A stretch of 35,291 nt of DNA, taken from assembly GCA_964637515.1 (NCBI GenBank), contig CAZWUI010000016.1:1-35291 (forward strand). Reading direction: 5' to 3'. Origin of the DNA: RGIG4097 sp964637515. Lineage in GTDB: Bacteria; Bacillota; Clostridia; Christensenellales; CAG-917. The notes under the pieces are model-generated. The model did not search any database and was not told where the DNA came from. It was given only the letters and a program-made list of their open reading frames with translations. Position 1 is the first letter of the stretch. Every line of letters begins with the position of its first letter. Below, one piece after another: positions 22,801-28,914 of the stretch. A program made the position numbers and the translations under genes.

Positions 22801-22821
22801 TGTAACCCATTTTATAACCCA
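22801..22821 (+). repeat. Right pair of putative integrase arm sites
   Basis: TGTAACCCA (22801-22809) and TATAACCCA (22813-22821), 12 bases apart, mirror the pair at 22618-22638. The second copy overlaps the integrase stop codon. Confidence 0.65.
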
Positions 22822-23972
22822 CTCGGGTTTTTCGCGTCGTTTTCAGCACCCCGCTGGAGGATGGCGGTGAAATTGGCGTTGACGATTTCGGCAGCATCGG
22901 CTAGCTGCCCGGAAGTCTGATGGCCGTAGATGCGGCGCGTGTCCATCCGTGTGCTGTGACCGATCATTGGACGCAACACTGCATCCGGGATGTTGGGGGT
23001 AAAGGTGACAAACGTATGCCGCATCTCGTATGGAGTGCAGGCGCTGATCCCGACTGTATTGCGGTAAGTAACCCATGACCCATAGACACTGTCCTCGCGC
23101 GCAGTCCCGCCATCCGTGGCGGGGAAAATCAGCGGTGAAATGATCCCCTTGCTCTTGAGGTAGTTGGCTTGGTCGTCCAGCACTCCGAGCGCGAGCGCCG
23201 AAAGCACGATTTGTCTGCGGGCGTTGTCGTTTTTGCCCTGCGTGATGACGTCATGAGTGTTGATTGAGCGGGTGATCGTAAGCACGTTGCCATCAAGATT
23301 GTTGCGCGTCAGACCGATAGCCTCGCCGGGGCGCAGCCCGGTGAGAACCATGAAACGCCACAGATGGAGGTAATGAGGGCGATGATAGCGGGTGCTGCGC
23401 GCCGTGCTGATGATATAGCCATCGACCGCAAAGAGGGTGCGGATATCGCCCTCTTGCAGGCTCTTTTTCTCCCCGCGCTTGGCGTTGCGCGGGATCTTGA
23501 GCGGGTCGATTGGCTGCCGAAAATTGATCTCCGATCTGCGGCAGTAGTGCCAAAAGGCCGTGATGCTGCCGCGGATGTTTTGTAGGGATTTGCTTGACAA
23601 GTTGCGCTCTGCATAGACGTAGTCAATCACATCCTGCCAGTCCTGTGGGGTGATGGTGTCCATGCGCTTATGGCCGAGGCGCGGCTTGATATACAGTCGG
23701 CCAAAGCACTCTGCTTTGAGGTAGCCGTCAGACTTGGGACCATTCACAGCTTTTTCGCGGTCAACATATGCATCCCACAGCGTCCCAAGGCGCTGGCTCC
23801 CGTTTCGCAATCCGTTCTCAAGCCACGCGTCCGCTTTGCGCTCTGCCTCCACTTTTCCCTTCTTTCCGGCGCGCATCGAATAAAACGTCTTGCGCTCACC
23901 GTTGTGTTGGACTTTGATTTGCCAACGCTGTTGCTTTTCAATCCAAACAGCCTCGTTTTTACGCTCCGCCAC
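22812..23972 (-). CDS. int: Tyrosine-recombinase integrase
   Basis: 386 aa from GTG at 23972 (GGAGGTG eight bases upstream on the minus strand); the frame is open 13 codons further but without a better site. Residues 5-50 (EAVWIEKQQRWQIKVQHNGE, KTFYSMRAGKKGKVEAER) look like an AP2-like arm-binding domain, residues 60-170 like a SAM-like core-binding domain. The catalytic domain has Arg in TGLRPGEAIGL (about 213), R318 in TPYEMRHTF (Tyr315 replaces the usual His), H339 in GHS and nucleophile Y349 in IYGH. It would integrate the phage at the adjacent tRNA-Ser-type site. Confidence 0.93.
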   Translation of the reverse strand: MAERKNEAVWIEKQQRWQIKVQHNGERKTFYSMRAGKKGKVEAERKADAWLENGLRNGSQRLGTLWDAYVDREKAVNGPKSDGYLKAECFGRLYIKPRLGHKRMDTITPQDWQDVIDYVYAERNLSSKSLQNIRGSITAFWHYCRRSEINFRQPIDPLKIPRNAKRGEKKSLQEGDIRTLFAVDGYIISTARSTRYHRPHYLHLWRFMVLTGLRPGEAIGLTRNNLDGNVLTITRSINTHDVITQGKNDNARRQIVLSALALGVLDDQANYLKSKGIISPLIFPATDGGTAREDSVYGSWVTYRNTVGISACTPYEMRHTFVTFTPNIPDAVLRPMIGHSTRMDTRRIYGHQTSGQLADAAEIVNANFTAILQRGAENDAKNPSGL

Positions 23973-24001
23973 TTGCGACACCTCCAAGTATCCTGTATAA
24001 T
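23973..24001 (+). promoter_or_regulatory. Promoter for a candidate small RNA
   Basis: TTGCGA (23973-23978), 17-bp spacer, TATAAT (23996-24001) on the plus strand, overlapping the integrase ribosome binding site region on the other strand. Predicted start near 24008. Confidence 0.55.
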
Positions 24002-24007
24002 GGTATA

Positions 24008-24088
24008 GCAATGCTCACCCTAGGCGGTAGGGGGCTTGCATTTTGTTCATCCCGATTGTGTTGGCGCACAGTCGGGATTATTTTTTTG
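24008..24088 (+). ncRNA. Candidate small RNA antisense to the integrase leader
   Basis: No ORF fits this stretch on the plus strand, yet it is framed by a TTGCGA-17-TATAAT promoter and a strong terminator. The predicted 80-nt RNA folds into two stems: AATGC(24010-24014)/GCATT(24038-24042) with inner CCCTA/TAGGG, and the terminator stem. It is antisense to the untranslated leader upstream of int, so it could reduce integrase expression. No RNA family recognised. Confidence 0.45.
24048..24088 (+). terminator. Plus-strand terminator between int and the membrane repressor
   Basis: ATCCCGATTGTG pairs with CACAGTCGGGAT (one G-U) around the loop TTGGCG, followed by TATTTTTTTG. The T-run is only on the plus strand, although both flanking genes run on the minus strand. 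Confidence 0.85.
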
Positions 24089-24093
24089 CGCGG

Positions 24094-24549
24094 TTATGAG
24101 CCGCCGCCGAATAATGATAGGATAGATTGCGCGGCTCGATGGTCGATGGTTGCCGCATACCGCACCCACCCAATACTGCCGTTGAGCAGATCGAGCGCGA
24201 TAAATGTGAGCAGGTAGATCAGCAGCGCGCCGATCACAACCGCAAAGATCACAAGCGCGATGTTTTTGGTGCGCAACTGACGGTGATACTGTGCTTCGTG
24301 TGCATCCCAGACCCGGACAGGGATGGTCATCGACCCGTCCGCTCTGGTCGGCGCGGCGATGCCGACAACCTCATCCAGAGAGACGCCGAGGTGCTGCGCG
24401 AGCTTGGCGGCAACGTCCAGCGGCATATCCGTGTTGTCGCTAAGGTAGCGTGATATGGTCGCCTCGGACAAGCCGACGATATCGGCAAGATCGCGGTTGC
24501 GCAGACCGTGACTATCGCGCAACCGCGCAAATTTTGTTCCGTATCCCAT
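24094..24549 (-). CDS. Membrane-anchored XRE-family regulator
   Basis: 151 aa on the minus strand, ATG at 24549. Residues 4-60 are a Cro/CI-type helix-turn-helix (FARLRDSHGLRNRDLADIVG, LSEATISRYLSDNTDMPLDV). Residues 97-119 form a membrane helix (IALVIFAVVIGALLIYLLTF), followed by a short tail. Such HTH plus membrane proteins may act as repressors that are kept at, or released from, the membrane. A TATAAT (complement of 24564-24569) and the operator cluster 24574-24630 lie directly upstream, so it is probably autoregulated. Confidence 0.8.
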   Translation of the reverse strand: MGYGTKFARLRDSHGLRNRDLADIVGLSEATISRYLSDNTDMPLDVAAKLAQHLGVSLDEVVGIAAPTRADGSMTIPVRVWDAHEAQYHRQLRTKNIALVIFAVVIGALLIYLLTFIALDLLNGSIGWVRYAATIDHRAAQSILSLFGGGS

Positions 24550-24563
24550 GGAGATGCCCCCCT

Positions 24564-24632
24564 ATTATATGTAATTGCAGATCTGCAATCAGCGATTGCA
24601 TAATTGCAAGCAGTGTTTGCACGATTTTTGAC
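24564..24632. promoter_or_regulatory. TGCAAT operator cluster with minus-strand promoter
   Basis: TATAAT on the minus strand (24564-24569) precedes the regulator gene. Beside it lie ATTGCAGATCTGCAAT (24574-24589, perfect 16-bp palindrome), TGCAATC-agc-GATTGCA (24584-24600), TTGCA-taat-TGCAA (about 24596-24609) and a further TTTGCAC near 24626. At least five TGCAA half-sites in under 60 bases indicate cooperative repressor binding, controlling both the minus regulator and the plus genes at 24718 onward. Confidence 0.75.
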
Positions 24633-24651
24633 CATCTTGCATTATTGGTGA

Positions 24652-24680
24652 TTGATTTGCGCGGCGTCCGGCTGTACGAT
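24652..24680 (+). promoter_or_regulatory. Promoter for the small gene at 24718
   Basis: TTGATT (24652-24657), 17-bp spacer, TACGAT (24675-24680), just downstream of the TGCAAT operator cluster. A moderate match to consensus; position between divergent genes supports it. Confidence 0.45.
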
Positions 24681-24717
24681 GGAGGCGACCAAAATACAAC
24701 AAGGGAGGCCGCGCCAC

Positions 24718-24843
24718 ATGAAAAACACCGAGCACATGATTAACGACATCACCCGCATCCTGCACACACTCTCCCCCGGGGCGCTACGCCGCGTGCTGGC
24801 ATATGCGGAGCGCGAGCGGCGCAGGCAAACGGAGCCGTTTTAG
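24718..24843 (+). CDS. Small helical protein, 41 aa (paralogue 1)
   Basis: ATG 24718, nine bases after AAGGGAGG. Sequence MKNTEHMINDITRILHTLSP then GALRRVLAYAERERRRQTEPF: two amphipathic helices broken at LSP. The gene at 24917 has the same plan (M-I...L.T-.-S-P...R-K/R-V...YA), so the two are related. Function unknown; small proteins with LSxxxLRxVLxYA are frequent near lysogeny regulators of Clostridia phages. Confidence 0.65.
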   Translation: MKNTEHMINDITRILHTLSPGALRRVLAYAERERRRQTEPF

Positions 24844-24870
24844 GCGCTCGGACTTCGGGGAGATTTGCGC

Positions 24871-24888
24871 ATTACACAATTGTATAAT
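24871..24888 (+). promoter_or_regulatory. Near-palindrome covering a TATAAT box
   Basis: ATTACACAATTGTATAAT is an 18-bp palindrome apart from one symmetric mismatch pair. Its right end is the TATAAT (24883-24888) expected to drive the gene at 24917. No good -35 is seen at 17 bp. Probably an operator, different from the TGCAAT sites. Confidence 0.55.
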
Positions 24889-24916
24889 GAATACAAAGTT
24901 TGAAGGAGGCAAAAAT

Positions 24917-25051
24917 GTGATGTTACAATCCACGCAGCAAATGATCGAGGTAATCCTGTCCAAGCTCAACACCATGTCCCCAACCTATGTGCGTAAAGTG
25001 ATGCTTTACGCGATCAGCCTGCACAACATTGAGCAGGAGCGCAGTGCCTAA
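24917..25051 (+). CDS. Small helical protein, 44 aa (paralogue 2)
   Basis: GTG 24917 (or ATG 24920) after AAGGAGG at 24903-24909; ATG 24915 is followed at once by a stop. MLQSTQQMIEVILSKLNTMS then PTYVRKVMLYAISLHNIEQE repeats the plan of the protein at 24718. It has its own TATAAT and palindrome. The stop overlaps the stop of the convergent CI-like repressor, so the two messages can interfere. Confidence 0.62.
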   Translation: MMLQSTQQMIEVILSKLNTMSPTYVRKVMLYAISLHNIEQERSA

Positions 25052-25401
25052 ACTCTGTGCTTGTTTTCCAAATATTCCACCATTTTGTCCAACAGCTCGT
25101 CCGGCATATCCGCAAGGATACGGACGAGCTTTTTTTTGTTTTCGCTAGCGCCCTCCATAATGCGGTTGATTACCTCAATGTCGGCCTCGTCCTGGTCGAT
25201 GTATTTCGGTTCAACTCCACCCTCCAGCCACGCTTGAGAAATATGGAACTCGCGGCAAATAGACCGTATTAGGATATTAGATGGCGTTCGGTTCCCACTC
25301 TCAAAGCGCGTTATGGTGTTTTGCGTAACGCCGATGCGCTTGGCAAATTCGGTTTGGGACAAATCATTGTCCTTGCGGATTTCTCTGATCCGGTTTTGCA
25401 T
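25048..25401 (-). CDS. CI-like XRE repressor
   Basis: 117 aa on the minus strand, ATG at 25401 after AAGGAGGTGA. Residues 3-60 form a typical Cro/CI helix-turn-helix (IREIRKDNDLSQTEFAKRIG, VTQNTITRFESGNRTPS). Residues 66-117 are an acidic helical segment (ADIEVINRIMEGASENKKKL) that may dimerise. No RecA-cleavable LexA/S24 domain is present, so induction must work differently. A consensus promoter and GTTGCC operators lie upstream, opposite the early promoter. Best candidate for the lysogeny repressor. Confidence 0.88.
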   Translation of the reverse strand: MQNRIREIRKDNDLSQTEFAKRIGVTQNTITRFESGNRTPSNILIRSICREFHISQAWLEGGVEPKYIDQDEADIEVINRIMEGASENKKKLVRILADMPDELLDKMVEYLENKHRV

Positions 25402-25423
25402 GTTATCACCTCCTTATAGTTAC

Positions 25424-25452
25424 AGTATACTACCCGATGTTGCCAGTGTCAA
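25424..25452 (-). promoter_or_regulatory. Repressor promoter (PRM-like)
   Basis: Minus strand: TTGACA (complement of 25447-25452), 17-bp spacer, TATACT (complement of 25424-25429). An operator half-site GTTGCCAGTG (25439-25448) overlaps its -35, so the repressor can control its own synthesis. Confidence 0.85.
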
Positions 25453-25527
25453 TATTTTCCCCAAAAAAAGTTGCAAGAAAGGCTTGACTTGTTGCCAGTG
25501 GTATGATAGTATATAACCACAGGCAAC
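25439..25527. promoter_or_regulatory. GTTGCC operators of the genetic switch
   Basis: Three copies of GTTGCC[A/T]GTG: plus strand at 25439-25448 and 25491-25500, minus strand at 25518-25527. The last two form an inverted repeat (GTTGCCAGTGGT ... ACCACAGGCAAC, 11 of 12 matching) that spans the -10 region of the early promoter. Expected binding sites for the CI-like protein at 25401 or the Cro-like protein at 25737. Confidence 0.78.
25484..25512 (+). promoter_or_regulatory. Early promoter (PR-like)
   Basis: TTGACT (25484-25489), 17-bp spacer, TAGTAT (25507-25512); TATATA at 25510 is an alternative. It lies between the two arms of the GTTGCC inverted repeat and faces the early genes from 25554. 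Confidence 0.7.
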
Positions 25528-25553
25528 AAGTCAAACAGAGAGGGGGCGGGAAA

Positions 25554-25706
25554 ATGACTAATCGGATGCAGCAGCTGCTACGCGCAGCAAAATTGATCCT
25601 ACTACAGGATGATCAAGAGACCGAGCTGGATAAGCTGGTAGCCATGTCCATGCAGGCGGGATACGAGATGGGAAAGCTCGACGCTAAGCGAAATAACGCG
25701 GACTAA
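25554..25706 (+). CDS. Small early protein, 50 aa
   Basis: ATG 25554 after GAGGGGGCGGG; the longer frame from 25503 would lie over the promoter. MTNRMQQLLRAAKLILLQDD, QETELDKLVAMSMQAGYEMG: a single helical protein with no HTH motif. It is the first gene after the early promoter, the usual cro place, but the Cro-like HTH is in the next gene. Unknown function; could be a repressor antagonist. Confidence 0.6.
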   Translation: MTNRMQQLLRAAKLILLQDDQETELDKLVAMSMQAGYEMGKLDAKRNNAD

Positions 25707-25736
25707 CCGTGGCCAAAATGCAAAAGGAGTGATCAC

Positions 25737-26063
25737 ATGGCAACCGACAAATTCCGCGTCCTGCGCGGCGAGATGAAAAGTCACGATCTGGATGTACCGT
25801 ATCTTGCGAGCCTGTGCGGCGTTAAGTCCGGCGTGATCTACGCGGCCATCCGCGGCGAACGCGAATGGCCTTTAGAGTGGATGTACATCACCATGGACGC
25901 GCTCGGACTGCCGTACAGCACCATGGACAAGTTGTTTCCACGCGGCGGAATGTACGCGGGCGAGTTGGATCGTAGGACACCGACGCCTGCTGACCATCTG
26001 GCAGCGGCGATTGACGAGTATATCCGGGCAACGATCAACACGCACAAGGAGACGACAAAATGA
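25737..26063 (+). CDS. Cro-like HTH protein
   Basis: 108 aa, ATG 25737 after AAAGGAGTG. FRVLRGEMKSHDLDVPYLAS, LCGVKSGVIYAAIRGEREWP and LEWMYITMDALGLPYSTMDK have the XRE order, with a tryptophan/proline pair (EREWPLEWMY) common to early phage regulators of Clostridia. The C-terminal 35 residues are hydrophilic. It likely binds the switch operators and opposes the CI-like repressor. It overlaps the next gene by 4 bases. Confidence 0.75.
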   Translation: MATDKFRVLRGEMKSHDLDVPYLASLCGVKSGVIYAAIRGEREWPLEWMYITMDALGLPYSTMDKLFPRGGMYAGELDRRTPTPADHLAAAIDEYIRATINTHKETTK

Positions 26064-26281
26064 CGCGTTACATCAAGGTGGATACCGACGCCATTCGGCA
26101 CGCGTATCTCGCTGATGGTCGCAAGCACAGCGCACTGGCGCGTGCGGTTGGGATCTCGCGGGAGAGGCTGTGTAATATCCTCGCGGCGCAGGGTGTGATC
26201 AACCTTATGCCCGCGACGCTCGACCGACTGGTTGCGGCGCTGGGCGTGACAAGAGAGGAGCTGATGGCTCATGAGGACTGA
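26060..26281 (+). CDS. Small XRE-type HTH protein
   Basis: 73 aa, ATG 26060 overlapping the previous stop. DTDAIRHAYLADGRKHSALA, RAVGISRERLCNILAAQGVI and LDRLVAALGVTREELMAHED make up one complete helix-turn-helix domain and little else. It may be a second Cro-type or an excisionase-like factor; the sequence shows only DNA-binding shape. Part of a tightly packed early operon. Confidence 0.72.
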   Translation: MTRYIKVDTDAIRHAYLADGRKHSALARAVGISRERLCNILAAQGVINLMPATLDRLVAALGVTREELMAHED

Positions 26282-26441
26282 GGCGATTAATCGGATGTGT
26301 GTAGCGCAATCCTGTTGTATGCAATGTCCGATTGGCAAGATCCTTCGGCAGATCCCATTGGACTGCCGGCAATATATTGAGATCTACCCTGTGCGCGCCG
26401 CATGGATTGCGCAGGAGTGGCAACGTAATAACGGGAGGTAA
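26271..26441 (+). CDS. Small cysteine-rich protein, 56 aa
   Basis: ATG 26271 overlaps the upstream gene by 11 bases; GAGGAG lies 11 bases upstream. MRTEAINRMCVAQSCCMQCP, IGKILRQIPLDCRQYIEIYP, ending AWIAQEWQRNNGR. Cysteines at C10, C15, C16, C19 and C32 could bind zinc, as in small phage proteins with C-x4-C-C-x2-C-P and a late W. No other family feature is visible. Unknown function. Confidence 0.6.
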   Translation: MRTEAINRMCVAQSCCMQCPIGKILRQIPLDCRQYIEIYPVRAAWIAQEWQRNNGR

Positions 26442-26448
26442 TGAGATC

Positions 26449-26592
26449 ATGATCGAGCAGATGTTTGTTCAGGCAGCACAAAGGGAGCTGCAAAACCTGC
26501 TGGTTGGTGGCGGTGTGGCCATCGTGCTGACACTGGCTTGCATTGGCACGGGGACTGTAATCCGCGCCATTGCAAGGGGGCTGAGAGCATGA
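26449..26592 (+). CDS. Small membrane protein, 47 aa
   Basis: ATG 26449 after GGGAGG; the frame is open from 26332 over the previous gene but without a site. One membrane helix (about 17-39: LLVGGGVAIVLTLACIGTGT) between charged ends. It is the first of two adjacent early membrane proteins. Possible roles are superinfection exclusion or membrane attachment of replication; nothing in the sequence decides. Confidence 0.58.
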   Translation: MIEQMFVQAAQRELQNLLVGGGVAIVLTLACIGTGTVIRAIARGLRA

Positions 26593-26825
26593 GCGCGGAC
26601 GAGGTGCTGGTGCTGTGCATCGTGGGCGGCTACTTTTTGGTTGTCGCGGCAATCTGCTGGTGGGTTGGGCAGCTGCTGCTTGCTCTGGTCGATCTGATTG
26701 CAGAGTGTTTAGAGAGGAGGTGGCAACGGCATGATCATAAGCAGGCTCAAACAATGCCGCACGGCCAAAGGTCTTACGCGCAAAGAGTTGGCAACGCTCG
26801 CAGGCGTTACAACCGGCACCATTAG
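26589..26825 (+). CDS. Small membrane protein, 78 aa
   Basis: ATG 26589 overlaps the previous stop. Residues 6-40 are strongly hydrophobic (VLVLCIVGGYFLVVAAICWW, VGQLLLALVDLIAE), giving one long or two short helices; the tail is basic (LERRWQRHDHKQAQ, ending NARRRYNRHH). The last 95 bases overlap the next HTH gene in another frame. The basic tail may therefore be a by-product of that overlap. Function unknown. Confidence 0.55.
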   Translation: MSADEVLVLCIVGGYFLVVAAICWWVGQLLLALVDLIAECLERRWQRHDHKQAQTMPHGQRSYAQRVGNARRRYNRHH

Positions 26826-26931
26826 AGTGCTGGAGTACGCCGAAATGCACTGCTCGGTGCGCTGGGACACGATGCGCAAGCTGGCCGCAGCGCTGGAGTT
26901 GCCGATTAATTCGGTATTTTTAACCAGATAG
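26731..26931 (+). CDS. Small XRE-family HTH protein
   Basis: 66 aa, ATG 26731 after AGAGAGGAGGTGG, a very strong site. MIISRLKQCRTAKGLTRKEL, ATLAGVTTGTIRVLEYAEMH and MRKLAAALELPINSVF form a complete Cro/CI helix-turn-helix domain. It is the fifth HTH-type protein in the lysogeny/early region. Its start lies inside the previous membrane protein gene. Confidence 0.78.
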   Translation: MIISRLKQCRTAKGLTRKELATLAGVTTGTIRVLEYAEMHCSVRWDTMRKLAAALELPINSVFLTR

Positions 26932-26942
26932 GAGGGACATAC

Positions 26943-27248
26943 ATGGAGGGACAGCAAAACCCGGACGTTACCGCACGGGCGCAGGTGGATCAGGACCTCA
27001 AAGAGGCCGCGATGCGGATGAAAGAGGCCGCGCGCACAATGAGCAAGGTGTTTACCGAGCTCAACCGTCTGCAAAACGACAACGCGCGCTTGAAAAAGCG
27101 GTTGCGTGAGTGCCGCGCCGAAAATGCTCAGTTACGGCACTGGAAAGACATCGGTATACGCGTCGCGGACGCACTCAAAAATATCGACATGGAGGTGCAT
27201 GAGGATGAGCAGCCTGTATCAGCTGACGGATCAGTATCGGAGCCTTGA
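26943..27248 (+). CDS. Coiled-coil protein, 101 aa
   Basis: ATG 26943 after AGGAGG. Almost entirely helical with heptad-like spacing (MRMKEAARTMSKVFTELNRL, NDNARLKKRLRECRAENAQL). No catalytic motif. It is directly followed, with 44 bases of overlap, by the Gp157-like gene, so it may be a partner in the recombination/replication block. Unknown function. Confidence 0.62.
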   Translation: MEGQQNPDVTARAQVDQDLKEAAMRMKEAARTMSKVFTELNRLQNDNARLKKRLRECRAENAQLRHWKDIGIRVADALKNIDMEVHEDEQPVSADGSVSEP

Positions 27249-27702
27249 GGAGGCAGCGTATAACAACGAGCTGGATTATGACGAGTTTGAACAGTTGTTG
27301 CTTGAGATCAACGGCGAGATTGAGGACAAGGTTGACGGCTACTGCAAGGTGATCGCGTCCATCAAGGCCGATGTCGCAGCGCTTAAGGAGGAGGAGGCGC
27401 GCATCGCGGCGCGCCGGAAGGGCTTGGAGAACCGCATACAGACGCTGCGCACGGCGCTGTCTGTAGCGATGGATGCGCAGGGACGCGACAAGATCAAGAC
27501 CCCGCTGTTTACGGTCTACCATGTCGGCCACAAAAAGCTGGAAATTACCGACCTTGACGCGGTGCCTGATGAATACATCAAACCGCACAAGCGCGCAGAG
27601 ACTGACGTGGACAAAAAAGCGCTATCCGCGTACATCCTAGAGACGGGCGAAATCCTGCCCTATGCGCGGATGGAGGTGGGAAGGAGCCTGAACATCAGAT
27701 GA
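27205..27702 (+). CDS. Gp157-like protein
   Basis: 165 aa from ATG 27205 after GGAGGTGC. SLYQLTDQYRSLEEAAYNNE, EINGEIEDKVDGYCKVIASI, then EEEARIAARRKGLENRIQTL and the C-terminal TPLFTVYHVGHKKLEITDLD, VPDEYIKP, ILPYARMEVGRSLNIR. This is the Siphovirus Gp157 pattern (helical N-terminus, small beta C-terminus), commonly found next to phage recombination genes. In some phages it is linked to resistance against other phages or to recombination; its role is unsettled. Confidence 0.85.
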   Translation: MSSLYQLTDQYRSLEEAAYNNELDYDEFEQLLLEINGEIEDKVDGYCKVIASIKADVAALKEEEARIAARRKGLENRIQTLRTALSVAMDAQGRDKIKTPLFTVYHVGHKKLEITDLDAVPDEYIKPHKRAETDVDKKALSAYILETGEILPYARMEVGRSLNIR

Positions 27703-28340
27703 GCAAGGTGATCTGCGTAGCCGGAGAATCCGGCAGCGGAAAGACAACCAGCTGCCGAAACCTCGACCCGGCAACGACCTACTACATCGACGCCGACAAA
27801 AAGGGATTAAGCTGGCGGGGCTGGCGGCAGCAGTACAATACCGACCGCAAAAACTACGTCGCAACCGATGACCCAACCATGGTGCAGACGGTGCTTCGGG
27901 GTGTGTCAGACAAGCGCCCCGAGATCAAGGTTGTCGTGGTGGACACGCTCAACGGCATCATGATCGGCGATGAGATGCGCCGTGTCCGCGAAAAGGGCTA
28001 TGACAAGTGGGTGGACATCGCCTCGTTTGTGTGGAATATCGTGGACGGTGCTTATGATTATCGCGATGACCTGACCATTGTATTTTTGTGCCACGCCCAG
28101 ACCGAGCGCGACGAAAACGGCTATAACTGGACGCGCATCAAGACCAACGGTCGCAAGCTGGACAAAATCGTGCTGGAGAGCAAATTTACAACAGTCTTAC
28201 TCGCAAAAGCCAGCAACGGCAAGTACATCTTTGAGACACAGAGCAACAATTCGACCGCAAAAACCCCTTTAGGCGCGTTCGCGGCGCCGGAAATCGAAAA
28301 TGACCTTGTGGAAGTAATTAAAGCATTGGAGGATTATTAA
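27699..28340 (+). CDS. Sak4-like single-strand annealing ATPase (AAA_24)
   Basis: 213 aa, ATG 27699 overlapping the Gp157 stop. A RecA-fold core: Walker A AGESGSGKTT at 8-17, YYIDADKKGLSW, Walker B-like IKVVVVDTLNG and LTIVFLCHAQTE, then ESKFTTVLLAKASNGKYIF. This is the AAA_24/Sak4 pattern. Sak4 proteins help ssDNA annealing and recombination and usually work with the ssDNA-binding protein encoded next, as here. Confidence 0.85.
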   Translation: MSKVICVAGESGSGKTTSCRNLDPATTYYIDADKKGLSWRGWRQQYNTDRKNYVATDDPTMVQTVLRGVSDKRPEIKVVVVDTLNGIMIGDEMRRVREKGYDKWVDIASFVWNIVDGAYDYRDDLTIVFLCHAQTERDENGYNWTRIKTNGRKLDKIVLESKFTTVLLAKASNGKYIFETQSNNSTAKTPLGAFAAPEIENDLVEVIKALEDY

Positions 28341-28341
28341 G

Positions 28342-28908
28342 ATGATTAAAAAGCCCGAAGGATATGATACCGCACCCATCTACGGCACCGGCGACTTTGA
28401 GACGGTCGCCCCCGGCGGTCACATCTGCCGTATCCGCGCGGCAAAAGAGGAGACTGTTAACGGCAACCGTTACATGACCATTGCGTTTGACCTGGCCGAG
28501 AGCGATGCGCAGAGCGGTTACTATCAGCGCCAATACGCACAGCACGTCCAGAGCAACGTCAATGCCAAGTGGCCGGGCGTATATCGCCAACGCATTGACG
28601 GCAACAGCACCCCGTTTTTTAAGGGGTTCATTTCAGCGGTCGAGCGCAGCAATAGCGGCTACACATGGGATTGGGACGAGACGACACTTAAAGGTAAGCT
28701 GTTTGGCGGCGTCTTTGGCCGCGAGGAGTACATGGGCACAGATGGCAAACCGCATTGGAGTTGTCGCATCCGCTCGGTGCGCAGCGTAGACAAAGTACTT
28801 GACGAGCCTGCACCCAAGGACAAGCCGCTGTCCGCATCCAGTGCCGCGCCTGCATATGGCGGTGGATCCGGTGTACCGGCGGTGAACGATACCGACCTCC
28901 CATTTTAA
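28342..28908 (+). CDS. ssDNA-binding protein, DUF669-like
   Basis: 188 aa, ATG 28342 after TTGGAGGAT. GDFETVAPGGHICRIRAAKE, NRYMTIAFDLAESDAQSGYY, NSGYTWDWDETTLKGKLFGG and VFGREEY follow the DUF669 pattern, an OB-fold ssDNA-binding protein that accompanies Sak4 or Sak3. The C-terminus ends in NDTDLPF, the acidic tip seen in SSB proteins for recruiting partners. It would protect ssDNA at replication and recombination. Confidence 0.82.
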   Translation: MIKKPEGYDTAPIYGTGDFETVAPGGHICRIRAAKEETVNGNRYMTIAFDLAESDAQSGYYQRQYAQHVQSNVNAKWPGVYRQRIDGNSTPFFKGFISAVERSNSGYTWDWDETTLKGKLFGGVFGREEYMGTDGKPHWSCRIRSVRSVDKVLDEPAPKDKPLSASSAAPAYGGGSGVPAVNDTDLPF

Positions 28909-28914
28909 GCGCCC

